Below, piece after piece: positions 6,278 through 14,119 of a stretch of DNA of 14,119 nucleotides. Positions within the stretch are counted from its first letter, which is position 1; each line of letters begins with the position of its first letter. The notes under the pieces were generated by a model that made no database searches, was not told the DNA's origin, and worked only from the letters and a program-made list of their open reading frames with translations. Both the position numbers and the translations under genes were made by a program. Source of the DNA: Clostridia bacterium (lineage in GTDB: Bacteria; Bacillota; Clostridia; Christensenellales; Aristaeellaceae); assembly GCA_017458865.1 (NCBI GenBank), contig JAFSZW010000112.1, positions 1 to 14,119 of the forward strand, in the 5' to 3' direction.

Positions 6278-7306
6278 ATGTATATCATCCTGGCATTACT
6301 GCTGCTGGATGTGCTGGTCATTGTTCACGAGGGTGGACATTTCTGGGCAGCCAGGCTTTGCGGCATTGAAGTTGTTGAATATGCCATAGGCATGGGTCCG
6401 CTGATTCTGCAGCGTACGACAAAGCGGAATACGAAGATTTCGCTGCGTCTGTTTCCTGTCGGCGGCTATTGCATGTTTGTGGACGAGGAGACGGGGAAGG
6501 ATCCCCGCGCCTTCAATAACCAGGCACTGTGGAAACGTGCAGTGACCATTTTTGCAGGCCCTCTCATGAACTTCATTGCGGCCTTTTTCGCCATTGTGAT
6601 CTACCTGAGTGTCATAGGCCTGAACGGTGCAGTCTCGCGCGTGGCGATCACGGAGCCCAACGCGGCAGAGGCGGGCCTGCTTGCCGGGGATACAATCATC
6701 GAGGTCAATGGGACCGCGGTTGCCTCTCCGGTGGATATTTCGGCTGCGATTTCTGCCTGCGAAGGGCAGACGGTTACCCTGACGGTTGAGCGCGGACAGG
6801 AAACGAAGGAGATCGCCATCTCGCCGTTTTATGACGAGGCGGCAGGCCGCTGGCGTGTCGGTTTCACATTTGATCAGGAGCGGCAGCGTGTGTCTCTTCT
6901 GTACAGCCTCCCGTTTTCTGTCCGGTACAATGCCGAGTCAGCCACGCTGATTGTGAAAACACTCAAGGCGCTGATTACAAGGGGACAGGGCGTGGATGAG
7001 GTGACCGGTCCGGTCGGTACGGTTTATGCGATTTCGGAAATTACCAGGGATGGCGGCATTGATATCATCTTTGATCTGCTGGCGATTATCAGCGTCAACC
7101 TGGGCATCATGAACCTGCTGCCCATTCCTGGCCTGGACGGCTCACGCCTGCTCTTCCTGCTGGTTGAAGCTGTCCGCAGAAAGCCCATCAGCACGGAAAT
7201 TGAGGGACGCATCACCATGGCCGGTTATGCGCTGCTCATCGGCCTCATGCTTATCCTTACATACAAGGACATCCTGCAGATTATGACCGGCAGTCTGCTC
7301 AAGTAG
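6278..7306 (+). CDS. rseP: Site-2 intramembrane zinc metalloprotease (RseP/RasP family)
   Basis: A membrane protease that cleaves substrates such as anti-sigma factors or signal-peptide remnants within the bilayer. The 342-residue product starts directly with a hydrophobic helix containing the zinc motif HEGGH at 17-21 (H17, E18, H21). Further membrane segments lie around 88-112 and 265-280, and another near 315-340. A single PDZ domain spans about residues 118-200, beginning at VAITEPNAAEAGLLAGD. The second zinc-site motif NLLPIPGLDG lies at 279-288, with D287 as the third ligand. It is shorter than Gram-negative RseP (about 450), which has two PDZ domains, but close to Bacillota homologues. 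CGGAGG at 6266-6271 fixes the start. In Bacillus this place is held by rasP; the local substrate is not shown here. Confidence 0.95.
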   Translation: MYIILALLLLDVLVIVHEGGHFWAARLCGIEVVEYAIGMGPLILQRTTKRNTKISLRLFPVGGYCMFVDEETGKDPRAFNNQALWKRAVTIFAGPLMNFIAAFFAIVIYLSVIGLNGAVSRVAITEPNAAEAGLLAGDTIIEVNGTAVASPVDISAAISACEGQTVTLTVERGQETKEIAISPFYDEAAGRWRVGFTFDQERQRVSLLYSLPFSVRYNAESATLIVKTLKALITRGQGVDEVTGPVGTVYAISEITRDGGIDIIFDLLAIISVNLGIMNLLPIPGLDGSRLLFLLVEAVRRKPISTEIEGRITMAGYALLIGLMLILTYKDILQIMTGSLLK

Positions 7307-7316
7307 ACGGCCGGAG

Positions 7317-7377
7317 CACTGTGAACCTGCCTGGGCCGGTGTCCGGGCAGGCAAGGCCGGTTTAAGAGGAAACAGTG
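7317..7377 (+). other. Nested hairpin between rseP and ispG
   Basis: The 87-base gap contains a 9-base-pair stem, CCTGCCTGG at 7326-7334 with CCGGGCAGG at 7343-7351 (one G-T wobble). It is enclosed by a 6-base-pair outer pair, CACTGT at 7317-7322 with ACAGTG at 7372-7377. There is no T-run after it, so it is not an ordinary terminator. The ispG ribosome binding site (AAAGGGG, 7381-7387) lies just outside. It may stabilise or process the mRNA; the function is inferred. Confidence 0.4.
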
Positions 7378-7393
7378 AAGAAAGGGGATTTCG

Positions 7394-8461
7394 ATGAAAG
7401 AGACAAGACAGGTAATGGTTGGAAATGTACCGATTGGCGGAGGCGCGCCAGTCAGTGTCCAGTCCATGACCAATACGGATACAGCGGATGTTGAGGCAAC
7501 ACTCTCCCAGATCCGTGCACTGGCAGTTGCCGGTGCGGACATCGTCCGCGTGTCTGTCTACAATAAGGCCTGTGCGGACGCGGTGCGGACACTGGCGCTG
7601 AACAGTCCGGTGCCACTTGTGGCTGATATCCATTTTGACCATACACTGGCGATAGCGGCTGTTGAGAACGGCATCCAGAAACTTCGGATCAATCCCGGCA
7701 ATATCGGCGGCGAGGAAAAAGTCCGCCGCCTGGCGGACTGTGTCAAAATGCATCATATTCCGGTGCGGATTGGCGTCAATTCCGGCTCCGTTGAGGCGGA
7801 CATTCTGAATCGGTATGGCGGACCTACGCCGGCGGGCATGGTGGAAAGTGCGCTGCGGCATGCGGAAATGCTGGAGAAATGCGGTTTTTATGACATGGTT
7901 CTTTCCATGAAGGCGAGCAATGTCCGGGATACGGTTGAGGCGTACCGCATTGCCCATGAGCGGTGTGATTATCCATTGCATGTGGGTGTTACGGAGGCCG
8001 GTCTGCCGGAACAGGGGAAGATCAAGAGCGCAATTGGCATTGGTACGCTGCTCCTTGAGGGCATCGGCGATACCATTCGTGTAAGTCTGACGGGCGACCC
8101 GGCACTCGAGCCGCCGGCAGGCATCGAAATCCTGAGGGACATCGGTCTACGGCGGGATGCGGCGGAGTTTGTCAGCTGTCCAACCTGCGGACGCACATGT
8201 ATTGACGTGGGCGGCATCATGTCGCAGGTCCAGGCTGCTCTGGCGGACGTCAGGATGCCGATCAAGGTGGCTGTCATGGGCTGCGTGGTCAATGGACCGG
8301 GCGAGGCCAGAGAGGCGGATATCGGCATCTGCGGCGGCGGAAACGGTGCAGGTCTCCTCATTAAGAAGGGACAGGCACCCCGGAAGGTGACCGGTGACCT
8401 CGGTGCCCTGCTGGTCGAGGAGATCCGCCGGATGGTTGAGGATGCTGGAGGACAGGCATGA
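7394..8461 (+). CDS. ispG: 4-hydroxy-3-methylbut-2-enyl diphosphate synthase (IspG/GcpE)
   Basis: A cytosolic [4Fe-4S] enzyme that reductively converts methylerythritol cyclodiphosphate to HMBPP, the penultimate MEP step. The 355-residue product has an N-terminal TIM-barrel region beginning with VGNVPIGGGAPVSVQSMT, including VADIHFD at 76-82 and LRINPGNIGG at 97-106. The C-terminal cluster domain carries C262 and C265 in SCPTCGRT, C297 in MGCVVNGPGE and E304, the expected cluster ligands. Length is that of the short bacterial form, without the plant-type insertion. AAAGGGG at 7381-7387 sets the ATG at 7394. Its last four bases are shared with the polC start (ATGA). Together with dxr it gives two MEP steps in this locus; the others must be elsewhere. 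Confidence 0.98.
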   Translation: MKETRQVMVGNVPIGGGAPVSVQSMTNTDTADVEATLSQIRALAVAGADIVRVSVYNKACADAVRTLALNSPVPLVADIHFDHTLAIAAVENGIQKLRINPGNIGGEEKVRRLADCVKMHHIPVRIGVNSGSVEADILNRYGGPTPAGMVESALRHAEMLEKCGFYDMVLSMKASNVRDTVEAYRIAHERCDYPLHVGVTEAGLPEQGKIKSAIGIGTLLLEGIGDTIRVSLTGDPALEPPAGIEILRDIGLRRDAAEFVSCPTCGRTCIDVGGIMSQVQAALADVRMPIKVAVMGCVVNGPGEAREADIGICGGGNGAGLLIKKGQAPRKVTGDLGALLVEEIRRMVEDAGGQA

Positions 8462-11400
8462 TTTCGTGGGAACAGATTATTGAAGAGGCGACGCCGGAGC
8501 TGAGTGGTCACCTGTCGCTTGACCGGGTGGAAACCAATATGAACGGCTCTGCCATCGGCATCTACTTCAATTCAGACATGCTGATTGAGGAAAAGCCGTT
8601 CCGCGCGGTCCGCAGTGCCATGCGCCGGCGTTTTGACCCGATCACTGTTTCCCTGTTTATCCGTTCTCCCGCGCTTGGCAGTGATTTCCTGGCCAATCCC
8701 GAAAAATACAAGGATTTCATCATTCGCTGCATCAAGCGGCATTATCAGTCCTGCATTCCGTTCTTCACTGATGCGCGGTTTGAGATCAACGGGGATAACC
8801 TGATGCTGCTCTTTGAGAATGATATGGCGCCGAGCTATATCATCAGTCAGCGGGTGGATACGTACATTGTCAATCTGGTTCAGAACGTTTTCGGCTGTCA
8901 GATTCATGTAAACTGCCAGGCCGTCAAGCTGCGCGAGGAGCAGATTCAGGAAATCCGCGAGCAGCGGCGGCGCGAGGAAGAGGAAGCGCTGAGTCAGATG
9001 ATCGCTGAGCAGAAGATTCAGACTGCGCAGCAGAAGGAGACGCAGAAACCGAATACCATTCTTGGCCGGCCGATTCAGAGCAATCCCATCGACATGACGG
9101 AACTGACCGAGGAGGGCAACAAGATCGTTGTGGCCGGTGAGATCATCTCTGTCGAACACAAGGAACTGCGCGGCGGCGAGATGGTTCTGCTCACGTTCTG
9201 CATGACGGACTACACCAGCTCTGCAAAGTGCAAGGCGTTCCTGCACTATCACAAGAACAGCCAGCGGCGCGGACGGAACTCAGATGAGCCGCTGCCCCCG
9301 CCGACGCCTGAGGAAATCAAGGCAGTCAACAGCGTGCTGGATGAGATCAAGCCTGGCAAGTGGGTCATCGTGCGCGGCGATCTCAAGATGGACAACTTTG
9401 ATCATGCACTGGTGCTCATGGTCAATGACATCAGTCCGCGCGAGGCCCCGCAGCGCCTTGACGAGTGCGAGGAGAAGCGCATTGAACTCCATCTGCATAC
9501 CAATATGTCCGAGATGGACGGCATCGCGTCCCCGGCGGACCTGATTGCCAGGGCGGCGAAGTGGGGACATCCTGCGATTGCCATCACGGACCATGGTGTG
9601 GTTCAGGCATTCCCGGATGCATTCAGTGCGGCGAAGAAGAACAAGATCAAACTCATCCCCGGCATGGAGGGATATCTGACGGATGTCAGGGATATCGTGA
9701 AACGGGGAGATGAGCGCAAACTCTCAGATGATATCGTCGTCGTTGACTTTGAGACGACCGGCCTCAACCCGAAGACCTGCCGCATCATGGAAATCGGCGC
9801 AATCCGTATCCGGAACGGCCAGATCATTGAGGAACTCTCCCGGTTCGTCAATCCGGGCGTCCCGATTCCGCCGGAGGTATCAAACCTGACAGGCATCACA
9901 GATGTTATGGTCAGAGATGCAGAACCGGCGGAAAAGGAGATTCCGAAACTGCTGGAATTCATCGGGAATGCTGCCTTTGCGGCGCATAACGCGAAGTTTG
10001 ACTACGCGTTCCTGACAGAGGAGTGCCGCAGACTGGGCATTGAAATCTCAATGCCGGTCATAGATACCCTGGAATTTGCCAGACGCCTGTATCCGGAAAT
10101 GCGCAGCCACAAGCTGGGTGCTGTGTGCAAGCAGTTGGGTGTATCGCTCAAGAATGCACACCGTGCCGTGCATGATGCGCACGCGACAGCGCTCTGTCTC
10201 AACATCATGCTGGCCGAGTGCGAGACGAAGGAGATCTATCATCTGGATGAGATCAACAAAGCCATTGACACCGGTGCCATTGGCGAATCGTATCACATTA
10301 CACTCCTGGCAGCGGAGCAGGACGGCATTACCAACCTGAACCGCATTGTCACCGAGGGGCATCTGCATCACTACCACAAGCGGCCACATACCCCGAGACA
10401 CATCCTGCAGAAGTACCGGAAGGGCCTCATTGTGGGCTCTGCATGCGAGGCTGGCGAGGTATTCCGTGCGGTGGTGGACGGTGTAGACGATAAGGAACTC
10501 CGGCATATTGCCCGCTTTTATGACTACCTCGAAATCCAGCCGATTGGCAACAATGCCTTCATGATTCGGGAAGGCACGGCAAAGGATGAGGAGCAGCTGA
10601 GGGATTTCAACCGGCGCATAGTCAAGCTTGGCGAGGAGCTGGGCATACCGGTCTGCGCGACGGGTGATGTGCATTTCATGGATCCCAAGGACGCCATTTT
10701 CCGCGCGATCATCCAGAACATGCAGGGATTCAAGGATGCGGATCAGCAGGCGCCGCTGTATTTCAAGACGACGCAGGAGATGCTGGATGAGTTTGCCTAT
10801 CTCGGGCCCAAGAAGGCACACGAGGTGGTCATTGAGAATCCGGCAAAGATTGCAGCACGTGTGGGAGACATCTCCCTGTATCCTAAGCACCCGGAGGGCA
10901 AGGACACGTTCCAGCCGTTCTGGCCGGATGCAGCGGACAACATCCGCAACCTGTGTGAGGAGAAGATCCTCGAGCTTTACGGCGAAAACCCGCCGGAGAT
11001 CGTCGTCGCCCGAAAGGAGAAGGAGCTGCGCTCCATCCTGGGCTATGGTTACGGGACACTTTACAACATTGCAGAAAAACTGGTCAAAAAGTCGAATTCA
11101 GACGGTTATCTGGTCGGCTCCCGTGGCAGCGTCGGCTCCTCCTATGTCGCGCATCTGGTTGGCATTTCAGAGGTCAACGCGCTGCCGCCGCACTATCGTT
11201 GTCCGAACTGCAAGCATACCGAGTTTGACATTGACAAGTCCAAATACAAGGTCGGCGTTGACCTGCCGCCCAAGGACTGTCCGGTGTGCGGGACACCGTA
11301 TGTCCGGGACGGGTTTGACATCCCTTTTGAGGTCTTCCTCGGTTTCAAGGGCGACAAGGTGCCTGATATTGACCTGAACTTCTCCGGCGTTTATCAGCCA

Positions 11401-12792
11401 AAGGCGCATGCCTATATCGAGGAACTCTTCGGCAAGGGATACTGTTACCGTGCCGGTACAATCGGCACGCTTGCGGATAAGACGGCCTATGGCTTTGTCA
11501 AGCGTTACTGCGAGGACAGGGAAAAGACGCTGCCGGATGCGGAAATGAACCGCCTAGCGACCGGCTGCGTGGGCGTCAAGCGGACGACGGGTCAGCACCC
11601 TGCCGGCATGGTTGTACTCCCAAAGGAGTATGAAATCTGCCAGTTTGTTGCGATCCAGCATCCGGCAAACGATCTCAATTCACCGACCATCACGACGCAT
11701 TACGATTTCGGTTCCATGCATGACGTGCTGGTCAAGCTGGACGTGCTCGGCCATGATGATCCCACAATGATCCGCATGCTGGAGGATCTGACGGGCATGG
11801 ACGCCAAAACGGTGCCGCTTACAGACCCGGGCGTCATCTCGCTCTTTTCCGGCACCGAGGCCCTCGGCGTGACACCGGATCAGATCGGATCGAATACCGG
11901 CACGTATGGTGTACCGGAGTTTGGTACCCGGTTTGTCCGTCAGATGCTTGAGGAGACCCAGCCAAAGTCCATGGAGGAACTGATCCGTATTTCCGGTCTT
12001 TCGCACTGTACGGATGTGTGGATCGGCAACACCCAGGACATCATCAAGGAGGGCCTTGCGCCGCTGTCCTCGTGCATCTGCTGCCGCGATGACATCATGA
12101 ATGCACTCATGGACTACGGCGTCGAGCCGAAAATGTCTTTTGATACCATGGAATCCGTCCGAAAGGGCAGGGGACTCAAGCCGGAGATGGAACAGGCCAT
12201 GATTGACCATAATGTGCCGGATTGGTTCATTGGTTCCTGTAAGAAGATCAAATACATGTTCCCGAAAGGGCATGCAGTGGCCTATGTGACCATGGCGCTT
12301 CGCATCGCCTGGTTCAAGGTCTACCGTCCGGCAGCCTACTACTGTGCGTATTTTACGGTGCGTGCGGACTGCTTCGACGGCGTCATACTGGGCGGCTCTC
12401 TGGATTCGGTAAAGGCAAAGTACAAGGAGATGGATGAGAACGCCAAGGATCTCACTGCCAAGGACAAGGACCTGATGATCATCATGGAACTGGTCATTGA
12501 GATGCTCTATCGCGGCATTCATCTGGTGCCCATTGATCTTGACAGATCAGATGCGACGCGTTTCCAGCTTCTCTCCGATACGGAGATTCTGATGCCGTTC
12601 AACGCGATTCCGGGTATGGGCGAAAGCGCTGCTCAGAGCATCGTCGAGGCACGCAGCGATGGACCGTTTATTTCCATTGAGGACGTCATGCGCCGCACGA
12701 AGATCTCACAGACGATCTGTGATACGATGCGGGACATGGGCTGTTTCAATAAGCTTCCGGATACGAATCAGATGGACCTGTTTTCCCTCTGA
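8458..12792 (+). CDS. polC: DNA polymerase III alpha subunit, Gram-positive PolC type
   Basis: The main replicative DNA polymerase, combining synthesis with 3'-5' proofreading. The 1444 residues match Bacillus PolC (about 1437). Order: N-terminal domain (1-155), charged helix (156-200), OB-fold (about 220-335), and PHP start with H345 and H347 in HLHTN. Next is the inserted DnaQ-like exonuclease (about 425-590) with D430 and E432 in DFETTG, D515 in HNAKFD, and H568 and D573. The second PHP half follows, with D737 and H739. The polymerase domain has a zinc-binding region C915, C918, C941 and C944, and catalytic D970 and D972 in PDIDLNFSG with D1095 in KLDVLG. The C-terminal QMDLF at 1438-1442 looks like a sliding-clamp binding peptide. 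GGAGG at 8447-8451 lies inside ispG, whose stop overlaps the ATG, so translation is probably coupled. Confidence 0.99.
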   Translation: MISWEQIIEEATPELSGHLSLDRVETNMNGSAIGIYFNSDMLIEEKPFRAVRSAMRRRFDPITVSLFIRSPALGSDFLANPEKYKDFIIRCIKRHYQSCIPFFTDARFEINGDNLMLLFENDMAPSYIISQRVDTYIVNLVQNVFGCQIHVNCQAVKLREEQIQEIREQRRREEEEALSQMIAEQKIQTAQQKETQKPNTILGRPIQSNPIDMTELTEEGNKIVVAGEIISVEHKELRGGEMVLLTFCMTDYTSSAKCKAFLHYHKNSQRRGRNSDEPLPPPTPEEIKAVNSVLDEIKPGKWVIVRGDLKMDNFDHALVLMVNDISPREAPQRLDECEEKRIELHLHTNMSEMDGIASPADLIARAAKWGHPAIAITDHGVVQAFPDAFSAAKKNKIKLIPGMEGYLTDVRDIVKRGDERKLSDDIVVVDFETTGLNPKTCRIMEIGAIRIRNGQIIEELSRFVNPGVPIPPEVSNLTGITDVMVRDAEPAEKEIPKLLEFIGNAAFAAHNAKFDYAFLTEECRRLGIEISMPVIDTLEFARRLYPEMRSHKLGAVCKQLGVSLKNAHRAVHDAHATALCLNIMLAECETKEIYHLDEINKAIDTGAIGESYHITLLAAEQDGITNLNRIVTEGHLHHYHKRPHTPRHILQKYRKGLIVGSACEAGEVFRAVVDGVDDKELRHIARFYDYLEIQPIGNNAFMIREGTAKDEEQLRDFNRRIVKLGEELGIPVCATGDVHFMDPKDAIFRAIIQNMQGFKDADQQAPLYFKTTQEMLDEFAYLGPKKAHEVVIENPAKIAARVGDISLYPKHPEGKDTFQPFWPDAADNIRNLCEEKILELYGENPPEIVVARKEKELRSILGYGYGTLYNIAEKLVKKSNSDGYLVGSRGSVGSSYVAHLVGISEVNALPPHYRCPNCKHTEFDIDKSKYKVGVDLPPKDCPVCGTPYVRDGFDIPFEVFLGFKGDKVPDIDLNFSGVYQPKAHAYIEELFGKGYCYRAGTIGTLADKTAYGFVKRYCEDREKTLPDAEMNRLATGCVGVKRTTGQHPAGMVVLPKEYEICQFVAIQHPANDLNSPTITTHYDFGSMHDVLVKLDVLGHDDPTMIRMLEDLTGMDAKTVPLTDPGVISLFSGTEALGVTPDQIGSNTGTYGVPEFGTRFVRQMLEETQPKSMEELIRISGLSHCTDVWIGNTQDIIKEGLAPLSSCICCRDDIMNALMDYGVEPKMSFDTMESVRKGRGLKPEMEQAMIDHNVPDWFIGSCKKIKYMFPKGHAVAYVTMALRIAWFKVYRPAAYYCAYFTVRADCFDGVILGGSLDSVKAKYKEMDENAKDLTAKDKDLMIIMELVIEMLYRGIHLVPIDLDRSDATRFQLLSDTEILMPFNAIPGMGESAAQSIVEARSDGPFISIEDVMRRTKISQTICDTMRDMGCFNKLPDTNQMDLFSL

Positions 12793-12818
12793 TCAATCCT
12801 CAATCACACAGAAACGCA

Positions 12819-12849
12819 GGAAACCGGGCAAAGCCCGGTTTCCTTTTTT
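12819..12849 (+). terminator. Intrinsic terminator after polC
   Basis: GGAAACCGGGC at 12819-12829 pairs perfectly with GCCCGGTTTCC at 12833-12843 across an AAA loop, followed by six T at 12844-12849. It starts 26 bases after the polC stop. On the opposite strand it is not followed by a T-run, so it probably does not serve the converging gene well. Confidence 0.93.
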
Positions 12850-12893
12850 GGCATCATTTGACTGCACGGCAAAGATATAGACAAAATCGCTGA

Positions 12894-14119
12894 TTACCAG
12901 CGGCTGACACCGCCGCCGCCACCGCCTCCACCGGAATATCCGCCGCCGCCTCCGCTTGAGCTGGACGAGGAGGAGCTTGCAGCATGGGTGGAACGGGTAT
13001 GCGAGACGGGCCGACTGAGACCGCTGAACATCGCTGTTTTCATATGATGATAGTCCCAGATGTGCATATTGCAGTAGTACCAGTACGGCTGCTCAGGGGT
13101 GAAGGTTTCAAAGTGTCCTGCCCAGCTGTCCATCAGGTCAAAGGCCATCGCATAGGGTACGATATCATAATAGTAGACCGGGTTGTCGTGCATCAGCAGA
13201 TTGAGGCGCGACAGTTCGGCAGTCTTGATGAAGTTTCGGAATCCTTCGAGCTTTTCAGTTACAGATCTGCTGTACGCGGTCTGGCAAATCATGCGTCCGG
13301 CGAAGAGGTTGAACAGGGCGACCGGTACAAAGGATGCAAAGATGACAGCAGGCGGAAAGAGACAGTCCTCAGATGCGCAAACATAGGAGCCGAATGCGGC
13401 GATGACAATCAGGAGGATGGAAACGATGGCAAAGACAACAGTCTCGCCTGCGTTTCTGCGGAACTTGCAATTGCGTCGGACAGACCAGCTGCCGATGGTG
13501 CCAAGCGTGAAAAGGGAATACAGTCCACATGTGGCATTGTCAACCAGTGAGATGGCGCCGCAGAAGGTCAGCAGAAGGAAGTAAGCGAGGTTTACAGCAA
13601 TGACGGCAATCTTTGCCGTTCTGACATTCTGCAAAAGCGCTCGCTCGCCTTTGAAAAGGCCGGCAAGCTGATTTTTTGCCTTGTCGAGCTGCGTGACAAA
13701 ACTGTAGCCGGAATCGGTTTCGCAGACAAAGGTATCGCGAACGCTCGGCTTAAACATCGCGTTGAACAGAGTCCGTTCGTATTCCGGTGCGGAGGCGGGC
13801 AAATCCGTTACTTTGGTCAGTGTGAGGAAGATCTTTTCGCCTTCACTTTCCTCAACGGTCAGATAGCCCTTGCCAGCCCAGTACGGGATAAGGGAGAGCA
13901 TGATGGTATCTGTCACATTTCCGCTCAGAATGTATCCGGCCTCTGCACTCGAGATGCCGGCAGGCGGATAGAATTCAACGGCAGTCGCTCGCGTCCTGTC
14001 GTGCGGTGTGAGCAGCGCTTTGAACAGATAAAACAGTCCAAGGGCGATAGAGAGGGCGGAAAACAGCATGCCGGGGATGACACTTGGTTTTCGGGCGTTG
14101 ACAAAATAGACGCCCTCAA
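12894..14119 (-). CDS. DUF2207-type membrane protein, 5' end missing
   Basis: A multi-pass membrane protein of unknown function, cut by the right edge. An ATG at 14067-14069 exists, but the frame stays open beyond it to the edge (16 more codons, reading ...VYFVNARKPSVIPG). No ribosome binding site precedes that ATG, so the true start is outside the window. Residues below are counted from that ATG. A membrane segment lies at 1-20, then the block FYPPAGISSAEAGYILSG at 33-50 and KGYLTVEE at 67-74, characteristic of DUF2207. More hydrophobic segments fall at about 153-175, 180-195, 210-230 and 238-260. A C-terminal segment (EGFRNFIKTAE, DIVPYAMAFDLMDSW) also fits the family. The end is a Ser then Gly tract closing in SRW, as often seen in this family. 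The missing part is probably the extracytoplasmic N-terminal domain. It converges on polC and is not part of that operon. Confidence 0.85.
   Translation of the reverse strand, partial: EGVYFVNARKPSVIPGMLFSALSIALGLFYLFKALLTPHDRTRATAVEFYPPAGISSAEAGYILSGNVTDTIMLSLIPYWAGKGYLTVEESEGEKIFLTLTKVTDLPASAPEYERTLFNAMFKPSVRDTFVCETDSGYSFVTQLDKAKNQLAGLFKGERALLQNVRTAKIAVIAVNLAYFLLLTFCGAISLVDNATCGLYSLFTLGTIGSWSVRRNCKFRRNAGETVVFAIVSILLIVIAAFGSYVCASEDCLFPPAVIFASFVPVALFNLFAGRMICQTAYSRSVTEKLEGFRNFIKTAELSRLNLLMHDNPVYYYDIVPYAMAFDLMDSWAGHFETFTPEQPYWYYCNMHIWDYHHMKTAMFSGLSRPVSHTRSTHAASSSSSSSSGGGGGYSGGGGGGGGVSRW
12909..12977 (-). repeat. Ser/Gly low-complexity coding tract
   Basis: The tail of the DUF2207-type protein is encoded by a run of GGN codons, seen on the + strand as CCGCC-type triplets, preceded by eight serine codons. 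It gives Ser x8, Gly x5, Tyr-Ser, then Gly x8. Such a triplet tract can change length between strains by slippage. Confidence 0.85.

Noticed and set aside
1..14119. A mobile element, CRISPR array, tRNA, rRNA, defence or toxin system
   Set aside because: No such genes, long terminal repeats, regularly spaced repeats or cloverleaf patterns were seen; the window is mainly an essential-gene locus.

Overview
The window carries a chromosomal housekeeping locus of a Gram-positive bacterium of the phylum Bacillota (Firmicutes), with fairly GC-rich DNA. The evidence is a long PolC-type replicase (not DnaE), strong AAGGAGG-like ribosome binding sites, and the order tsf-pyrH-frr-uppS-cdsA-dxr-rseP-ispG-polC. 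Having ispG rather than proS between rseP and polC resembles clostridial and Erysipelotrichia arrangements more than Bacillus. A GC-rich member of the Erysipelotrichales is my best guess, but the lineage is not proven by this sequence.

Layout: eleven genes run on the + strand from 22 to 12792. They are tsf (elongation factor Ts), pyrH (UMP kinase), a HAD-family phosphatase, frr (ribosome recycling factor), a 59-codon unnamed ORF coupled to frr, uppS, cdsA, dxr, rseP, ispG and polC. A minus-strand gene for a DUF2207-type membrane protein converges on polC and is cut by the right edge of the window.

The genes join translation (tsf, frr), pyrimidine nucleotide supply (pyrH), MEP-pathway isoprenoid synthesis (dxr, ispG) feeding undecaprenyl diphosphate synthesis (uppS), phospholipid precursor synthesis (cdsA), intramembrane proteolysis (rseP) and chromosome replication (polC). 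The run is not a simple uninterrupted operon. Well-formed intrinsic terminators follow tsf, pyrH, the 59-codon ORF, dxr and polC. One good sigma-A-type promoter lies upstream of frr. The likely transcription blocks are tsf | pyrH | HAD | frr-orf59 | uppS-cdsA-dxr | rseP-ispG-polC, with readthrough or unseen promoters joining some of them.

I see no phage, insertion sequence, CRISPR, tRNA, rRNA, toxin-antitoxin or defence system. The least explained parts are the 264-base gap before frr with its foldable leader, the 59-codon PASTA-like ORF, and the terminator that encloses the dxr stop codon.
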